Shown here: positions 1 through 7,726 of the stretch, in pieces
Layout: the number at the start of each line of letters is the position of its first letter
Numbering within the stretch: the first letter of the stretch is position 1
NCBI RefSeq assembly: GCF_002395745.1
Contig: NZ_DGUN01000017.1
Coordinates: forward strand, 1 to 19,460
Source: Fibrobacter sp. UBA4309
Lineage (GTDB): Bacteria; Fibrobacterota; Fibrobacteria; Fibrobacterales; Fibrobacteraceae
Length of the DNA stretch: 19,460 nt
Direction: 5' to 3'
Made by a program: the position numbers and the translations under genes
The notes under the pieces: model-generated
The model's input: only the letters and a program-made list of their open reading frames with translations
What the model was told of the DNA's origin: nothing
The model's database searches: none

Positions 1-2
1 TC

Positions 3-317
3 GAATTCGACCTTACTAACGAGACACGCCGCGTATCGTGCGACGCCCTGGGAACCTACTTCGGAGTTTGCCACAACTCCCTCCAGACCTGCATCAACAC
101 AAGTTATCACGAAGGCGGATTCATGGTGGTCTGCTCCAACGGGGAGCTTGTCGACACCGATGGCAACAACGACGGAATCGCTTGCAATTGCGAAATAACG
201 GAAAGCAACGCCAAAGGATGTTGCTACACCAGAAGTGCCTGCTTCAAGTCAACCATCTGGTCAAGAGACCACTGCAACAAGCCCACGAAAAAAGATGAAG
301 AAGAAAACGACGATTAA
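3..317 (+). CDS. Cysteine-rich protein of unknown function, 3' end (5' truncated by window edge)
   Basis: The frame is open from the window edge to the TAA at 315-317, so this is the C-terminal ~104 residues of a longer protein whose start lies outside. It holds ten cysteines, including a Cys-Cys pair, which suggests a secreted, disulfide-bonded protein. Its middle has an Asp-rich segment (DTDGNNDGIAC) that resembles the calcium-binding loop of excalibur-type domains. The tail is highly charged (KKDEEENDD). The ATG at 123 is probably internal, since the upstream codons continue in frame with the same Cys-rich character. I do not recognise the family. A good terminator follows 22 bases after the stop, so this is the last gene of its transcript. 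Confidence 0.6.
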   Translation, partial: EFDLTNETRRVSCDALGTYFGVCHNSLQTCINTSYHEGGFMVVCSNGELVDTDGNNDGIACNCEITESNAKGCCYTRSACFKSTIWSRDHCNKPTKKDEEENDD

Positions 318-339
318 TTTCATCGACATTTCAAGCAGA

Positions 340-363
340 AAGGAACCGCAAGGTTCCTTTTTA
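340..363 (+). terminator. Rho-independent terminator of the Cys-rich gene
   Basis: An 8-bp perfect stem (AAGGAACC / GGTTCCTT) with a GCAA tetraloop is followed by a short T run. It lies 22 bases after the stop codon of the left-edge gene. The remaining bases up to the convergent FISUMP gene at 502 show no further gene. Confidence 0.8.
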
Positions 364-501
364 CGTTTGACAAGATGCTTCGCTCCGTGAAGAACGGCAC
401 AGTAAAGCAAGTGCGGATTGCACGGGCTAAACTTAAGTAAAACAATACGACAGGCCCATGCTCTCACCAACAAGCCTTGTTAATTCTTCAACGTGTCAAT
501 T

Positions 502-1686
502 TCAATCAGAATCCCTGACGCAACGAACAGAATGTGCGTGGGTTTTGGGCATGTACTCGGAACGCCACAAATAATCGTATTCATAAGCCAACGACGCTTG
601 ATAAGCCATTGAATTAATTTTCTCTGTACTCGTCCAAAAATACGTTCTGCCACCACCATAAGAAAAGGAACCATCGGAAAATTCTCCTGCAGGAAGCGCC
701 GAAAAACCAAAGGGGTTGCCAGCAACTATATCTCCTTTCCATTCAAAAGACGCTTTCAAACTTGCACCAGCTGATTGTTCCCCATTATTTTTTTCAACAT
801 AATCTCCTAATTCCTGCCATTCCGAAATTGAGGCCACATGCCATTTTTCGGGACAAGCCCCTCGAATTGGTTCTGTCGCCGCACATGTTGTATAGCCATT
901 GCCACATCCCTTTGCATTATCAGAAAAATAACCAACACTGTCCATAGTTGCGGCCCAGGTATAAAGACGACCAAATTTTGCACAATAAGTTTCATCATTT
1001 TTTATACAATAACTCTGAAGGACTATCGAACCCCGATTATTTTTTACGACATAATCGTAGTTCAAGTTTTGAGCAAACCAAACTTGAGATCCGATTTTGA
1101 TCACTTTGTAAACCTGCCCATCGCGGTTATCCAAGATTTCTCCGTAACCAACTTTAGAGTTAAGATATTCCGTAGTGACATAAGAACATACTTTCTCGGC
1201 AGGGCAGTTTGTTTCATAAAAGCCGCTTTCCTGAATATCAGGATAATCTTCCCAGAAATTGCCTGCAGACGGCACCTCGTATTCAGAAGAAGACGAAGTT
1301 TCTTCTGTTGAAGATGAACTTTCTTCGAACGAAGACGATACTCCGTTGCGTTTCTCTTCAGAAGAAGAACTCTCTTCGAACAAGCTAGAAGACGGTACTT
1401 CTTCAAAATTAATTTCAGAAGAACTACTATATTCGGAGTCCGCTTTATCAGCCCGAGATGACGAACTGGACTTTTCTTCATTAATAGAAGAAGATGACTT
1501 TTCTTCTAAACTTGAGAAATTTTTTTCCTGATTTCCACTTGAGCTACTTACCGTTAATTCAGAAACAGAAGAGGAAAATTCGATTGCGGAATTGTCATCG
1601 TTTATACCTGTACCGCTATCAGAATCAGAACATGCAGAGAAACAAATAGAGGCAATAAAAAAAGTTAGCAAATTTATATGTTTCAT
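502..1686 (-). CDS. FISUMP-domain lipoprotein with Ser/Glu-rich linker
   Basis: 394 residues. The N-terminus is a lipoprotein signal peptide ending in the lipobox FSAC, with Cys19 as the lipidated residue. Residues ~25-140 are a low-complexity linker of serine runs broken by Glu, typical of surface-tethered Fibrobacter proteins. From ~175 to the end it matches the Fibrobacter succinogenes major paralogous domain (TIGR02145): GQVYKVIKIGSQVWFAQNLN near the start, FSALPAGEF in the middle and a TYFWTSTE segment before the terminal HSVRCVRD. FISUMP domains occur in many copies per Fibrobacter genome and are thought to be surface-exposed, but their molecular role is not known. The ATG at 1686 is the only sensible start. 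No Shine-Dalgarno sequence is visible. The gene is more AT-rich than leuB beside it. It is monocistronic and divergent from leuB. Confidence 0.93.
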   Translation of the reverse strand: MKHINLLTFFIASICFSACSDSDSGTGINDDNSAIEFSSSVSELTVSSSSGNQEKNFSSLEEKSSSSINEEKSSSSSRADKADSEYSSSSEINFEEVPSSSLFEESSSSEEKRNGVSSSFEESSSSTEETSSSSEYEVPSAGNFWEDYPDIQESGFYETNCPAEKVCSYVTTEYLNSKVGYGEILDNRDGQVYKVIKIGSQVWFAQNLNYDYVVKNNRGSIVLQSYCIKNDETYCAKFGRLYTWAATMDSVGYFSDNAKGCGNGYTTCAATEPIRGACPEKWHVASISEWQELGDYVEKNNGEQSAGASLKASFEWKGDIVAGNPFGFSALPAGEFSDGSFSYGGGRTYFWTSTEKINSMAYQASLAYEYDYLWRSEYMPKTHAHSVRCVRDSD

Positions 1687-1690
1687 GTTT

Positions 1691-1722
1691 CAAAAATAAT
1701 AAAATTCATCTTACTGGTTCAA
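1691..1722 (-). promoter_or_regulatory. Possible promoter of the FISUMP gene, Bacteroidota-like
   Basis: On the minus strand TATTTTTG (1698-1691) matches the Bacteroidota -7 consensus TAnnTTTG, and a TTG (1722-1720) lies 21 bases upstream, near the -33 position. Fibrobacter belongs to the same FCB superphylum. The box is only 4 bases from the ATG, so the transcript would be nearly leaderless. The local DNA is AT-rich, so chance is a real alternative. Confidence 0.25.
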
Positions 1723-1737
1723 TAAACGCAAAAAAAA

Positions 1738-1826
1738 GCGTTGCGGGGCGGCAAGCGCCCGCAGTGGGGTGACGGAAGATGCGGCGAAAGCCATGGCTAC
1801 AGGCAGGGGGAGACTTCCCCCTTTCC
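1738..1826 (+). promoter_or_regulatory. GC-rich structured leader upstream of leuB
   Basis: A GC-rich island sits in an otherwise AT-rich divergent intergenic region. It holds a hairpin GGGCG-GCAAG-CGCCC near 1745-1759. A second hairpin, GGGGGA-GACT-TCCCCC at 1806-1821, is followed by TTT and, a few bases on, by TTTTT, which resembles a weak terminator or attenuator before leuB. No leader peptide with a run of Leu codons is convincing, although a short frame from 1779 contains the segment FLLFL. It could be an attenuator, a small RNA, or a dispersed repeat; the sequence does not decide. Confidence 0.3.
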
Positions 1827-1875
1827 AAGTTTTTACTATTTTTACGCCGTTCAAATTATAAACCAAGGATTAACA

Positions 1876-2967
1876 ATGAGCAAGAATTACAAGATTGCAG
1901 TGCTTCCGGGCGACGGTATCGGCCCCGAAGTCATGAAAGAAGCTGTCCGCGTGCTGGACGTCGTTTCTAAGAAGTTCGGTTTCGACGTGAACGCCGAATG
2001 GGCAAACGTCGGTGGTGCCGCCTACGACGAAAGCGGTTCTCCGCTGCCGGAAAGCACCCTCAAGCTGGGCGAAGCTTCTGACTGTATTCTTTTCGGTTCC
2101 GTGGGTGGCCCGAAGTGGGAACACCTCCCCCCGAACCTGCAGCCGGAACGCGGCGCTCTCCTCCCGCTCCGTAAGCACTTCAAGCTTTTCTGCAACCTCC
2201 GCCCGGCTCGCGTCTACAAGGAACTCGCAGGCGCATGCCCGCTCCGCGCCGACATCGTCGGTGACGGTTTCAACATCCTCACCGTCCGCGAACTGACGGG
2301 TGACGTTTACTTTGGCCAGCCGAAGGGCCGCGAAGGCGTTCCGGGCTCCAAGGAAGAAATCGGTTTTGACACCATGAAGTACAGCCGCTACGAAGTCGAA
2401 CGCATTGCCCGCTTCGCCTTTGACGCCGCCATGCTCCGCAACAAGAAGGTTGCCTCCATCGACAAGGCCAACGTGCTCACCACGAGCGTTCTCTGGCGCG
2501 AAGTCGTGAACGAAGTCATCAAGGACTACCCGGAACTGACTCTCGAACACCTCTACGTCGATAACGCCGCCATGCAGCTCCTGAAGCGCCCGCGTGAATT
2601 CGATGTGCTCCTCTGCCCGAACCTCTTCGGCGACATCCTCACCGACGAATGCGCAATGCTCACCGGTTCCATGGGTCTCCTCCCGTCCGCTTCTATCGCC
2701 GAAGGAAGCTTCGGTCTGTACGAACCGGCCGGTGGTTCCGCTCCGGATATCGCAGGCAAGGGTATCGCAAACCCGCTCGCACAGATTCTCTCCGTGGCTT
2801 TGATGCTTCGCTACACCTTCAAGGAAGAAGAAGCGGCCAAGGCTATCGAAGCGGCTTGCGAAAAGGTGATTGCCCAGGGCTTCCGCACTGGCGACATCTA
2901 CCAGGAAGGCTGCACCAAGGTCGGCACGACCGGCATGGGTGACGCGATTATCAAGGCACTCGGCTAA
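1876..2967 (+). CDS. leuB: 3-isopropylmalate dehydrogenase
   Basis: 363 residues, the usual length for LeuB. The enzyme oxidatively decarboxylates (2R,3S)-3-isopropylmalate with NAD+ in cytoplasmic leucine biosynthesis. Family features are complete. The N-terminal GDGIGPEV is present. Substrate-binding arginines fit R99 and R109 (LLPLRKHFKLFCNLRPARVY) and R138 (VRELTGDVYFG), with Tyr145 and Lys197 as catalytic residues. The metal-binding aspartates fit Asp229, Asp253 and Asp257, the last two in NLFGDILTDE. The frame is open further upstream, but the ATG at 1876 is chosen because AAGGA at 1865-1869 lies 6 bases before it and the family N-terminus begins there. No leuA, leuC or leuD is adjacent, so leuB appears to be transcribed alone, with two terminators behind it. 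Confidence 0.98.
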   Translation: MSKNYKIAVLPGDGIGPEVMKEAVRVLDVVSKKFGFDVNAEWANVGGAAYDESGSPLPESTLKLGEASDCILFGSVGGPKWEHLPPNLQPERGALLPLRKHFKLFCNLRPARVYKELAGACPLRADIVGDGFNILTVRELTGDVYFGQPKGREGVPGSKEEIGFDTMKYSRYEVERIARFAFDAAMLRNKKVASIDKANVLTTSVLWREVVNEVIKDYPELTLEHLYVDNAAMQLLKRPREFDVLLCPNLFGDILTDECAMLTGSMGLLPSASIAEGSFGLYEPAGGSAPDIAGKGIANPLAQILSVALMLRYTFKEEEAAKAIEAACEKVIAQGFRTGDIYQEGCTKVGTTGMGDAIIKALG

Positions 2968-2977
2968 TAGCATTGTC

Positions 2978-3004
2978 ATCCCCGCGAAGGCGGGGATCTT
3001 TTTG
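2978..3004 (+). terminator. leuB terminator formed by a REP-like palindrome
   Basis: Perfect 8-bp stem ATCCCCGC / GCGGGGAT with a GAAG loop, followed by CTTTTT, 10 bases after the leuB stop. The sequence is also the widespread REP-like palindrome whose accidental translation reads VIPAKAGI, so the terminator may have been recruited from a dispersed repeat. Confidence 0.8.
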
Positions 3005-3017
3005 TGCTTACAGAAAA

Positions 3018-3046
3018 GCGACCGGATTTCTCCGGTCGCCTTTTTT
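3018..3046. terminator. Second, bidirectional terminator between leuB and the convergent lipoprotein gene
   Basis: Perfect 9-bp stem GCGACCGGA / TCCGGTCGC with a TTTC loop. On the plus strand it is followed by CTTTTTT. On the minus strand the stem is followed by TTTTCTG, so it can also end the lipoprotein gene arriving from the right, which stops at 3066. Confidence 0.85.
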
Positions 3047-3065
3047 GTCCCCCTAGCCCCCAAAA

Positions 3066-4268
3066 TTACGGTTCTATGAAATAAATCTTCTCTATTTCGA
3101 ATTCGACCGGTCGCGTATTCGAACTAGAAAATTGATATCTGAATCCTGCAAAATGTTTCAAAGCAGTTTCTTTATCAATCTGGGAACCATACCGTGAAAA
3201 TCCAAAGTCATCCCACGACACGCAGTTCGGGGCCGCCCTGGGAGTCAATTCAACTTTGTACAACGTATCGTTCACGACGGCATTCAACGAATCGCCCATA
3301 TCCAGCATGACCTTGACAACGGCATCGGCATAATGCATAAAGCAAACTCCTTCCTTGTCGCTTACATCAAAAACACTATGCCCCTTCTTCGTCGCTTTCC
3401 CATCAGGCCAGATGCCCAAGGATACATAGGCATCAGCACCGTTGTCATTTAGGACAAAGACGGCCTTTCCCGACAATTTGTCTTCTTCATTATTCCATTC
3501 GAAGTGTGAATCACCACCATACGCAGAATCATTTTCGTAAAGACCAATATATGTTCCCGTTAGGCTATCAACACCCGTTTCCAGATTTGAAGTCGATGCA
3601 TCCCAGATGAGATTTTTCTTGGTTTTCAAAGCTTCTGCACAAGCGCCGAGATTCCTTTCCGCTTTTTGAATGTAAAGATTCTTAGCCACCGTAAAGACCT
3701 CAACAGAATCCTTATCGTTCTTGATTCCCAGTTCCTGCAAAAAATCTTTATATCCTTTTGTATAATACACCTGATCGCTATTGCACCGATAAGACTTGAT
3801 AAAAAAGTCAACGCTGAAATTTGATTCTCTTTTAATCAAGGGTTTTGTCTTTAAATACCTCCGGGCACAAGTCCGAGTCGCCTCGTCTACCGATTCATCT
3901 TGTGACAAGGAATCCAGTTCGCTCTTAAATTCCGCATTGGCAAAATCGTCCGCATTCCAAGTATAATCCATCTCATAAACGGACCTCTCATCAAGAATTT
4001 CCTCGATATTGCAGGAATCCGGAACATCTTCCGAATTGAGAGGATTTTGATGGACAACAAAACAAGTGTTTTGAGCAACAAGAATCGTATCCCCTTCCTG
4101 TCCATCCACATAAGAACGAATAGAAGCACACGATTGCCTATTAAATGTCGATGGATTCCTCATGTTCGGGTCTTCGGTAGACCCAGCGACAGATGTATCG
4201 TTATCGGAACATGCCACCCAAAAAAGCATTGTTCCCAAAACAAGTAGATTATACAGATTCTTTTTCAT
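3066..4268 (-). CDS. Lipoprotein of unknown function paired with a TIGR02147 gene
   Basis: 400 residues. The signal peptide ends in lipobox WVAC, with Cys20 lipidated, and is followed by an acidic, flexible stretch (SDNDTSVAGSTEDP). The rest is a globular secreted domain with several cysteines and no family I recognise. Start choice: the ATG at 4277 abuts GGAGG directly, while the ATG at 4268 has GGAGG (4282-4278) 9 bases upstream and gives a standard lipoprotein leader, so 4268 is preferred. The start lies inside the 3' end of the TIGR02147 gene (20-base overlap), so the two are co-transcribed and probably translationally coupled. It is AT-richer than the housekeeping genes nearby. Confidence 0.85.
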   Translation of the reverse strand: MKKNLYNLLVLGTMLFWVACSDNDTSVAGSTEDPNMRNPSTFNRQSCASIRSYVDGQEGDTILVAQNTCFVVHQNPLNSEDVPDSCNIEEILDERSVYEMDYTWNADDFANAEFKSELDSLSQDESVDEATRTCARRYLKTKPLIKRESNFSVDFFIKSYRCNSDQVYYTKGYKDFLQELGIKNDKDSVEVFTVAKNLYIQKAERNLGACAEALKTKKNLIWDASTSNLETGVDSLTGTYIGLYENDSAYGGDSHFEWNNEEDKLSGKAVFVLNDNGADAYVSLGIWPDGKATKKGHSVFDVSDKEGVCFMHYADAVVKVMLDMGDSLNAVVNDTLYKVELTPRAAPNCVSWDDFGFSRYGSQIDKETALKHFAGFRYQFSSSNTRPVEFEIEKIYFIEP

Positions 4269-5103
4269 TTTTAGCATCCTCCAAGTTATTCAGTTTCCAC
4301 GTCATCGGGAACAGCTGCACGTTCAGACGGTAAATCTGGTCGGCCTCCTCTGCATCCGAAACAATGGCAATAATTTTTTTTCTGAACGCATCCACTTCTT
4401 GCGCAATGCGTTCGTAACATTCCCTATTGACCGCAAAGGTAACGCCCGATACGTTACGGTCCTGCGGCCCAAAGCGATCGATGGATTCCATGGCAAGGCC
4501 CATCATCTTGCGTTGCATCGCATGCACGGCGTAAGCCATGCCCTCCCTGGATGCCGTCACATTCTTCTCGGTCTGGCGGTAGGCGCCGTCGGTATTCTTC
4601 TTCAAGAATCCCGCCTTGGTGAGGAACTCGAGTGACGAGGCGACTTCGGCAGCAGAAATATCGTTGCAGCACATCTTCGCGATTTGCCCCGGAGTCGCCC
4701 CCGGCATCATCGGAGCCAGTTCGCGGACAACGGGATTCTTCCAGCCGTCAAAATACTCGACGGCCTCCTTGTCTACAACGCGCACCTTGTACTCCAGCGC
4801 AATCTTCTGCATTTCCTTAAGGTACGTCGCCTTGCGTTCGCCTTCCTTGGCGTTGCCGTAATTGACCATCGCCTTGAAATAGTCCACTTCGTAGCCAGCG
4901 AGTCCCATCGCATTTACCATGCGGTCCATCGTCACGCGGCTCAAGTTGCTTTTGCCTTCACTCACGAGCCTCAAGTAGGTGGGAGAAGAAAATCCTGCCA
5001 CCTTCGCGAACTCCCTCCAGGAAAAGTACGAGGTCCTCTTGCGTTCCTCGTAATAATCCTTGATGAGGAAGTGATAATCTTGATATTCAACTATCGGTTT
5101 CAT
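4249..5103 (-). CDS. TIGR02147 family protein (DUF4423, HTH-like)
   Basis: 284 residues, the expected length for TIGR02147, a family expanded in Fibrobacter. The N-terminus (KPIVEYQDYHFLIKDYYEER) is characteristic. Residues ~27-62 resemble an XRE-type helix-turn-helix: SWREFAKVAGFSSPTYLRLV, then KSNLSR and a DRMVNAMGL segment. The C-terminal two thirds match DUF4423-like sequence, with a winged-helix-like part around ISAAEVASSLEFLTKAGFLKK. No signal peptide is present, so it is cytoplasmic and probably a DNA-binding regulator, although no member's targets are known to me. ATG 5103 is preferred to an in-frame TTG at 5142 because the family N-terminus begins there. The next gene is an overlapping lipoprotein. 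Confidence 0.92.
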   Translation of the reverse strand: MKPIVEYQDYHFLIKDYYEERKRTSYFSWREFAKVAGFSSPTYLRLVSEGKSNLSRVTMDRMVNAMGLAGYEVDYFKAMVNYGNAKEGERKATYLKEMQKIALEYKVRVVDKEAVEYFDGWKNPVVRELAPMMPGATPGQIAKMCCNDISAAEVASSLEFLTKAGFLKKNTDGAYRQTEKNVTASREGMAYAVHAMQRKMMGLAMESIDRFGPQDRNVSGVTFAVNRECYERIAQEVDAFRKKIIAIVSDAEEADQIYRLNVQLFPMTWKLNNLEDAKNEKESV

Positions 5104-5258
5104 GTCTTTAAATATAGCTTGATTTTTCAAAGAATGATACAAAATGTTTGTTTTTAAGAAGAAAATATGTTCTTTTTTAAAAATATTTCATATATGACAC
5201 ATTTTTAAGTGCATATAGCACAACCGCCCTTAGGAGGGGGTTCAATCAAGCGATAAAA
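5104..5258 (-). promoter_or_regulatory. AT-rich intergenic region: probable TIGR02147 promoter and two hairpins
   Basis: The region is very AT-rich. On the minus strand TATATTTA (5116-5109), close to the TAnnTTTG -7 consensus, lies 5 bases before the TIGR02147 ATG. Near the upstream gene's stop are GTGC-ATATA-GCAC (5209-5221) and an imperfect stem pairing 5222-5230 with 5235-5242, with one bulged G. These might end the long upstream transcript, but neither has a clear U run. Confidence 0.3.
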
Positions 5259-6377
5259 CTAGTCGTCACGGTTGTCAAAAGCCTGGGCTTCTTCGGGCTC
5301 TTCGACGGTCCAGTCGCGAATATGGGCGGCCAGTTCTTTCTGGCCGTCTTTTTCTAGCTGTGCGGCAATTTCATTGAGGACATCGGCATCCTGCGCGGTC
5401 AGCTCGCGTTCGAACATGTCGAGATAGCCCTTGAGCACGTCGTAGGCCTTCAGCGCAACAAGGAGTTGCAGGAATTCCATGTCGAAACCTTCCCCGCTGC
5501 GGAACTTGGCGTAGTCGCGCAACATGGACTGCGCTTCAGACGGTGCGACAATGCTGCAGAGACGGCCCAGGTGGATGACCTTGGGGAACGTCTCGTAGAG
5601 ACGGCGGGCAATCTTCACGCAGTCGGACTTGCGGCCTTCGCGGTCGGCAATGGCGGCCATCAGGTCGAGATAAGCTTCTTCGTCCTCTGCGCCGGGGTCA
5701 CGGACGTCGCCGAGCCACTGCTTGGCGAGTTCGATATTGCCCGCGACAAAGTGTTCGTTCGCGATGTCGATGAGCGTCGCGTTGCTCTTGTCCGGGTCTT
5801 TGAGAAGCGCGGCCTTGGCAAAATCTTCCACATCCTTGATGGAATCAGCCATGTCGCAGATGGCGTCCAGAACGTCTTCGCGGTTTTCGAGTTCCACCTC
5901 GTCCACGGTCTCGGTCAGTTCCACCACAAGCGACTTGGCACGTTCTTCGGGCATAATCTCGTTCAGCGAGAGGAATACGACGGAACGGCCTTCTCCGCCC
6001 ACGTGGCGCAAAGCCAAATCATGAATCAGGTCGGCGACATAGTCCTTGTCGTCGTACTGGCAGGCCAGTTCCACAAAGAAAGTTCCGGCATCGTAGAAGA
6101 GGCTATCCCACTCTTCGCGTTCCTCGTCTTCGGCCTTGAACGGAAGGAAATCCGCACGCAGCGTCCAGGCGAGCAGTTCGAGCTTAAGGCGGGCATCCTT
6201 GAAGCCTTCGATGTCGTCGATGGTCTGCGCAATGAATTCGTACAGTTCATCCGGGCGATGCAACAGTCGGCTTTCACCGTTGATGACTTGCTTGAGCGTA
6301 TCGCGGATGCGGTCTTCCTTGCCGCGGAAGGCTGCGGCACCGCTATGGGATTTCCAGACTTTCTTTTTCTTTGCCAT
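5259..6377 (-). CDS. Helical-repeat cytoplasmic protein of unknown function
   Basis: 372 residues, acidic and almost wholly predicted helical, with pairs of helices resembling degenerate TPR or HEAT units (for example SNATLIDIANEHFVAGNIEL then AKQWLG). There is no signal peptide or membrane segment. The N-terminus is basic (MAKKKKVWK) and the C-terminus very acidic. The pattern is reminiscent of DUF6880-type helical repeat proteins, but I cannot confirm this. ATG 6377 is chosen over the upstream in-frame GTG at 6461, which would overlap the MFS gene. It starts 19 bases after the MFS stop and is the last gene of the leftward train. Context alone does not reveal a function. Confidence 0.8.
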   Translation of the reverse strand: MAKKKKVWKSHSGAAAFRGKEDRIRDTLKQVINGESRLLHRPDELYEFIAQTIDDIEGFKDARLKLELLAWTLRADFLPFKAEDEEREEWDSLFYDAGTFFVELACQYDDKDYVADLIHDLALRHVGGEGRSVVFLSLNEIMPEERAKSLVVELTETVDEVELENREDVLDAICDMADSIKDVEDFAKAALLKDPDKSNATLIDIANEHFVAGNIELAKQWLGDVRDPGAEDEEAYLDLMAAIADREGRKSDCVKIARRLYETFPKVIHLGRLCSIVAPSEAQSMLRDYAKFRSGEGFDMEFLQLLVALKAYDVLKGYLDMFERELTAQDADVLNEIAAQLEKDGQKELAAHIRDWTVEEPEEAQAFDNRDD

Positions 6378-6396
6378 AGCCCAAATGTAGAAACAT

Positions 6397-7704
6397 TTAA
6401 CGGCTGCGTGACTTGAGGAGTTTCTCGCGTTTTTGTTTTCGGCGGAGGCGGCGGCGTTCACGGCGGGAGCGCTTACGCTGTTCTTCCATCGTCTTCACCT
6501 GCTGAAGCACGTCCATGATGCGTTCGGTGGCAAAGGCGTTATTGAGCTTCTTGCGCGTCACCCAGTCGAGCAGGCAAACACAAACGAGGAGCGAGCCCAC
6601 GAAAAAAGCAAGGGCGATGGGCCAGACGATAGCGGAAAAATGGCCCGCGATAAAGCCGAACGCAGGCGGCATGATGATGGAACCGAGGTACGAACCCGCC
6701 ATCTGGATACTGATGGCCCTGCCCGAAAGTTCTTCGCCGAACCGCGCCGGAGTCGCATGGATTAGCGACGGGTAGACGGGCGCACAACCGAGACCGAGCA
6801 GGCATATACAAACCGGAGTCACCCACAGCGGCAGCGGAAGCACCAGGACCATGCAGCCGACGACGACAATCGCGATACCCGCATGTACCAGGCGCATGTC
6901 CGTAAAGCGGATGGCGAAAAAGCCGCTGAGGATGCGGCCGACCATCACGGAGGCGAACATGAGCGAAACGGCGAGCGCGCCCACCTCGGGCTCGAAACCG
7001 CGGGCCACCAGATACGTACCGCACCAAAGGCTCGTCGAGATTTCAAGCGAGGAATAGAAGAAGAACGTCCAGAACGAAAGCTTCATTCCCGGCACGCGCA
7101 ACGCGGCCCGGAGCGAGATATCGGACATTTTCGAAGCCGGAGCCTGTCTGGAATCGCCGCGTTCCACCCGCTTCCATATCGGGAGCGAAACGAGCATCAT
7201 GACCGCGATGACACCGAGCAACAGTGCCACCAGTTCGTAAGCGCCGCGCCAGCCGAAACCGAAGAAGGCGGAACCCGCAAGCAGCGCGGGACCGAGGCAG
7301 GCACCGATGCCCCAGCTCGCGTGAAGCCAGCTGGTATGCTTCGATTCCAGATGGATTGCCGCAAAGTTGTTCATCGCGACATCGATGGCACCGGCGCCAA
7401 GCCCCATCGGGACGGCGAACAGGCACATCACCCAGAACGCGGGCGCAAAGCCGTAACCTACCGACGCGACCGCCGTCAGCGCGATACTCACAAAGACGAG
7501 CCTGCCCGTACCGAAAAGGCGCAACAGCCTCGGCGTAACGAGGCTCGAGACAATCGTCCCGACACTCACGATAATCGAAAGGAGGCCTGCTGCCGAAAGC
7601 GGGGCATGCAGGTCAAGCTGCATCAGCGGCCAGGCCGCCCCTAAAACCGTATCCGGAAGCCCAAGGCCGATAAAGGCCACGTATATGACAATCAGGAGAA
7701 ACAA
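6397..7704 (-). CDS. MFS transporter
   Basis: 435 residues with about twelve hydrophobic segments, a major facilitator superfamily inner-membrane transporter. The first helix contains GLGLPDTVLGAAWP, typical of the FucP/YbjJ-like branch of sugar and small-molecule MFS proteins. A second-half repeat is visible around GRILSGFFAIRFTD. The C-terminus is a strongly basic cytoplasmic tail (RKRSRRERRRLRRKQKR). Substrate unknown. The start is TTG 7704, since a stop codon lies two codons upstream and the first membrane helix begins at once; a GTG at 7680 would cut into that helix. The gap to the preceding TPR gene is 22 bases, so it is probably co-transcribed. Confidence 0.9.
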   Translation of the reverse strand: MFLLIVIYVAFIGLGLPDTVLGAAWPLMQLDLHAPLSAAGLLSIIVSVGTIVSSLVTPRLLRLFGTGRLVFVSIALTAVASVGYGFAPAFWVMCLFAVPMGLGAGAIDVAMNNFAAIHLESKHTSWLHASWGIGACLGPALLAGSAFFGFGWRGAYELVALLLGVIAVMMLVSLPIWKRVERGDSRQAPASKMSDISLRAALRVPGMKLSFWTFFFYSSLEISTSLWCGTYLVARGFEPEVGALAVSLMFASVMVGRILSGFFAIRFTDMRLVHAGIAIVVVGCMVLVLPLPLWVTPVCICLLGLGCAPVYPSLIHATPARFGEELSGRAISIQMAGSYLGSIIMPPAFGFIAGHFSAIVWPIALAFFVGSLLVCVCLLDWVTRKKLNNAFATERIMDVLQQVKTMEEQRKRSRRERRRLRRKQKREKLLKSRSR

Positions 7705-7726
7705 GCGCTACACCACAAGAAACATT

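Noticed and set aside
38..298. 86-residue plus-strand frame at the left edge
   Set aside because: It overlaps the Cys-rich frame (3-317), which is open from the window edge, while this one is Arg/Gln/Leu-rich shadow sequence.
1741..1875. 45-residue N-terminal extension of LeuB
   Set aside because: LeuB normally begins with the short MSKNYKIAVLPGDGIG-type start; AAGGA at 1865-1869 supports ATG 1876, and the extension is GC-rich leader sequence.
1870..3063. 397-residue minus-strand open frame opposite leuB
   Set aside because: It is the antisense shadow of leuB, kept open by its biased codon use. Its translation has no family features, and leuB is certain.
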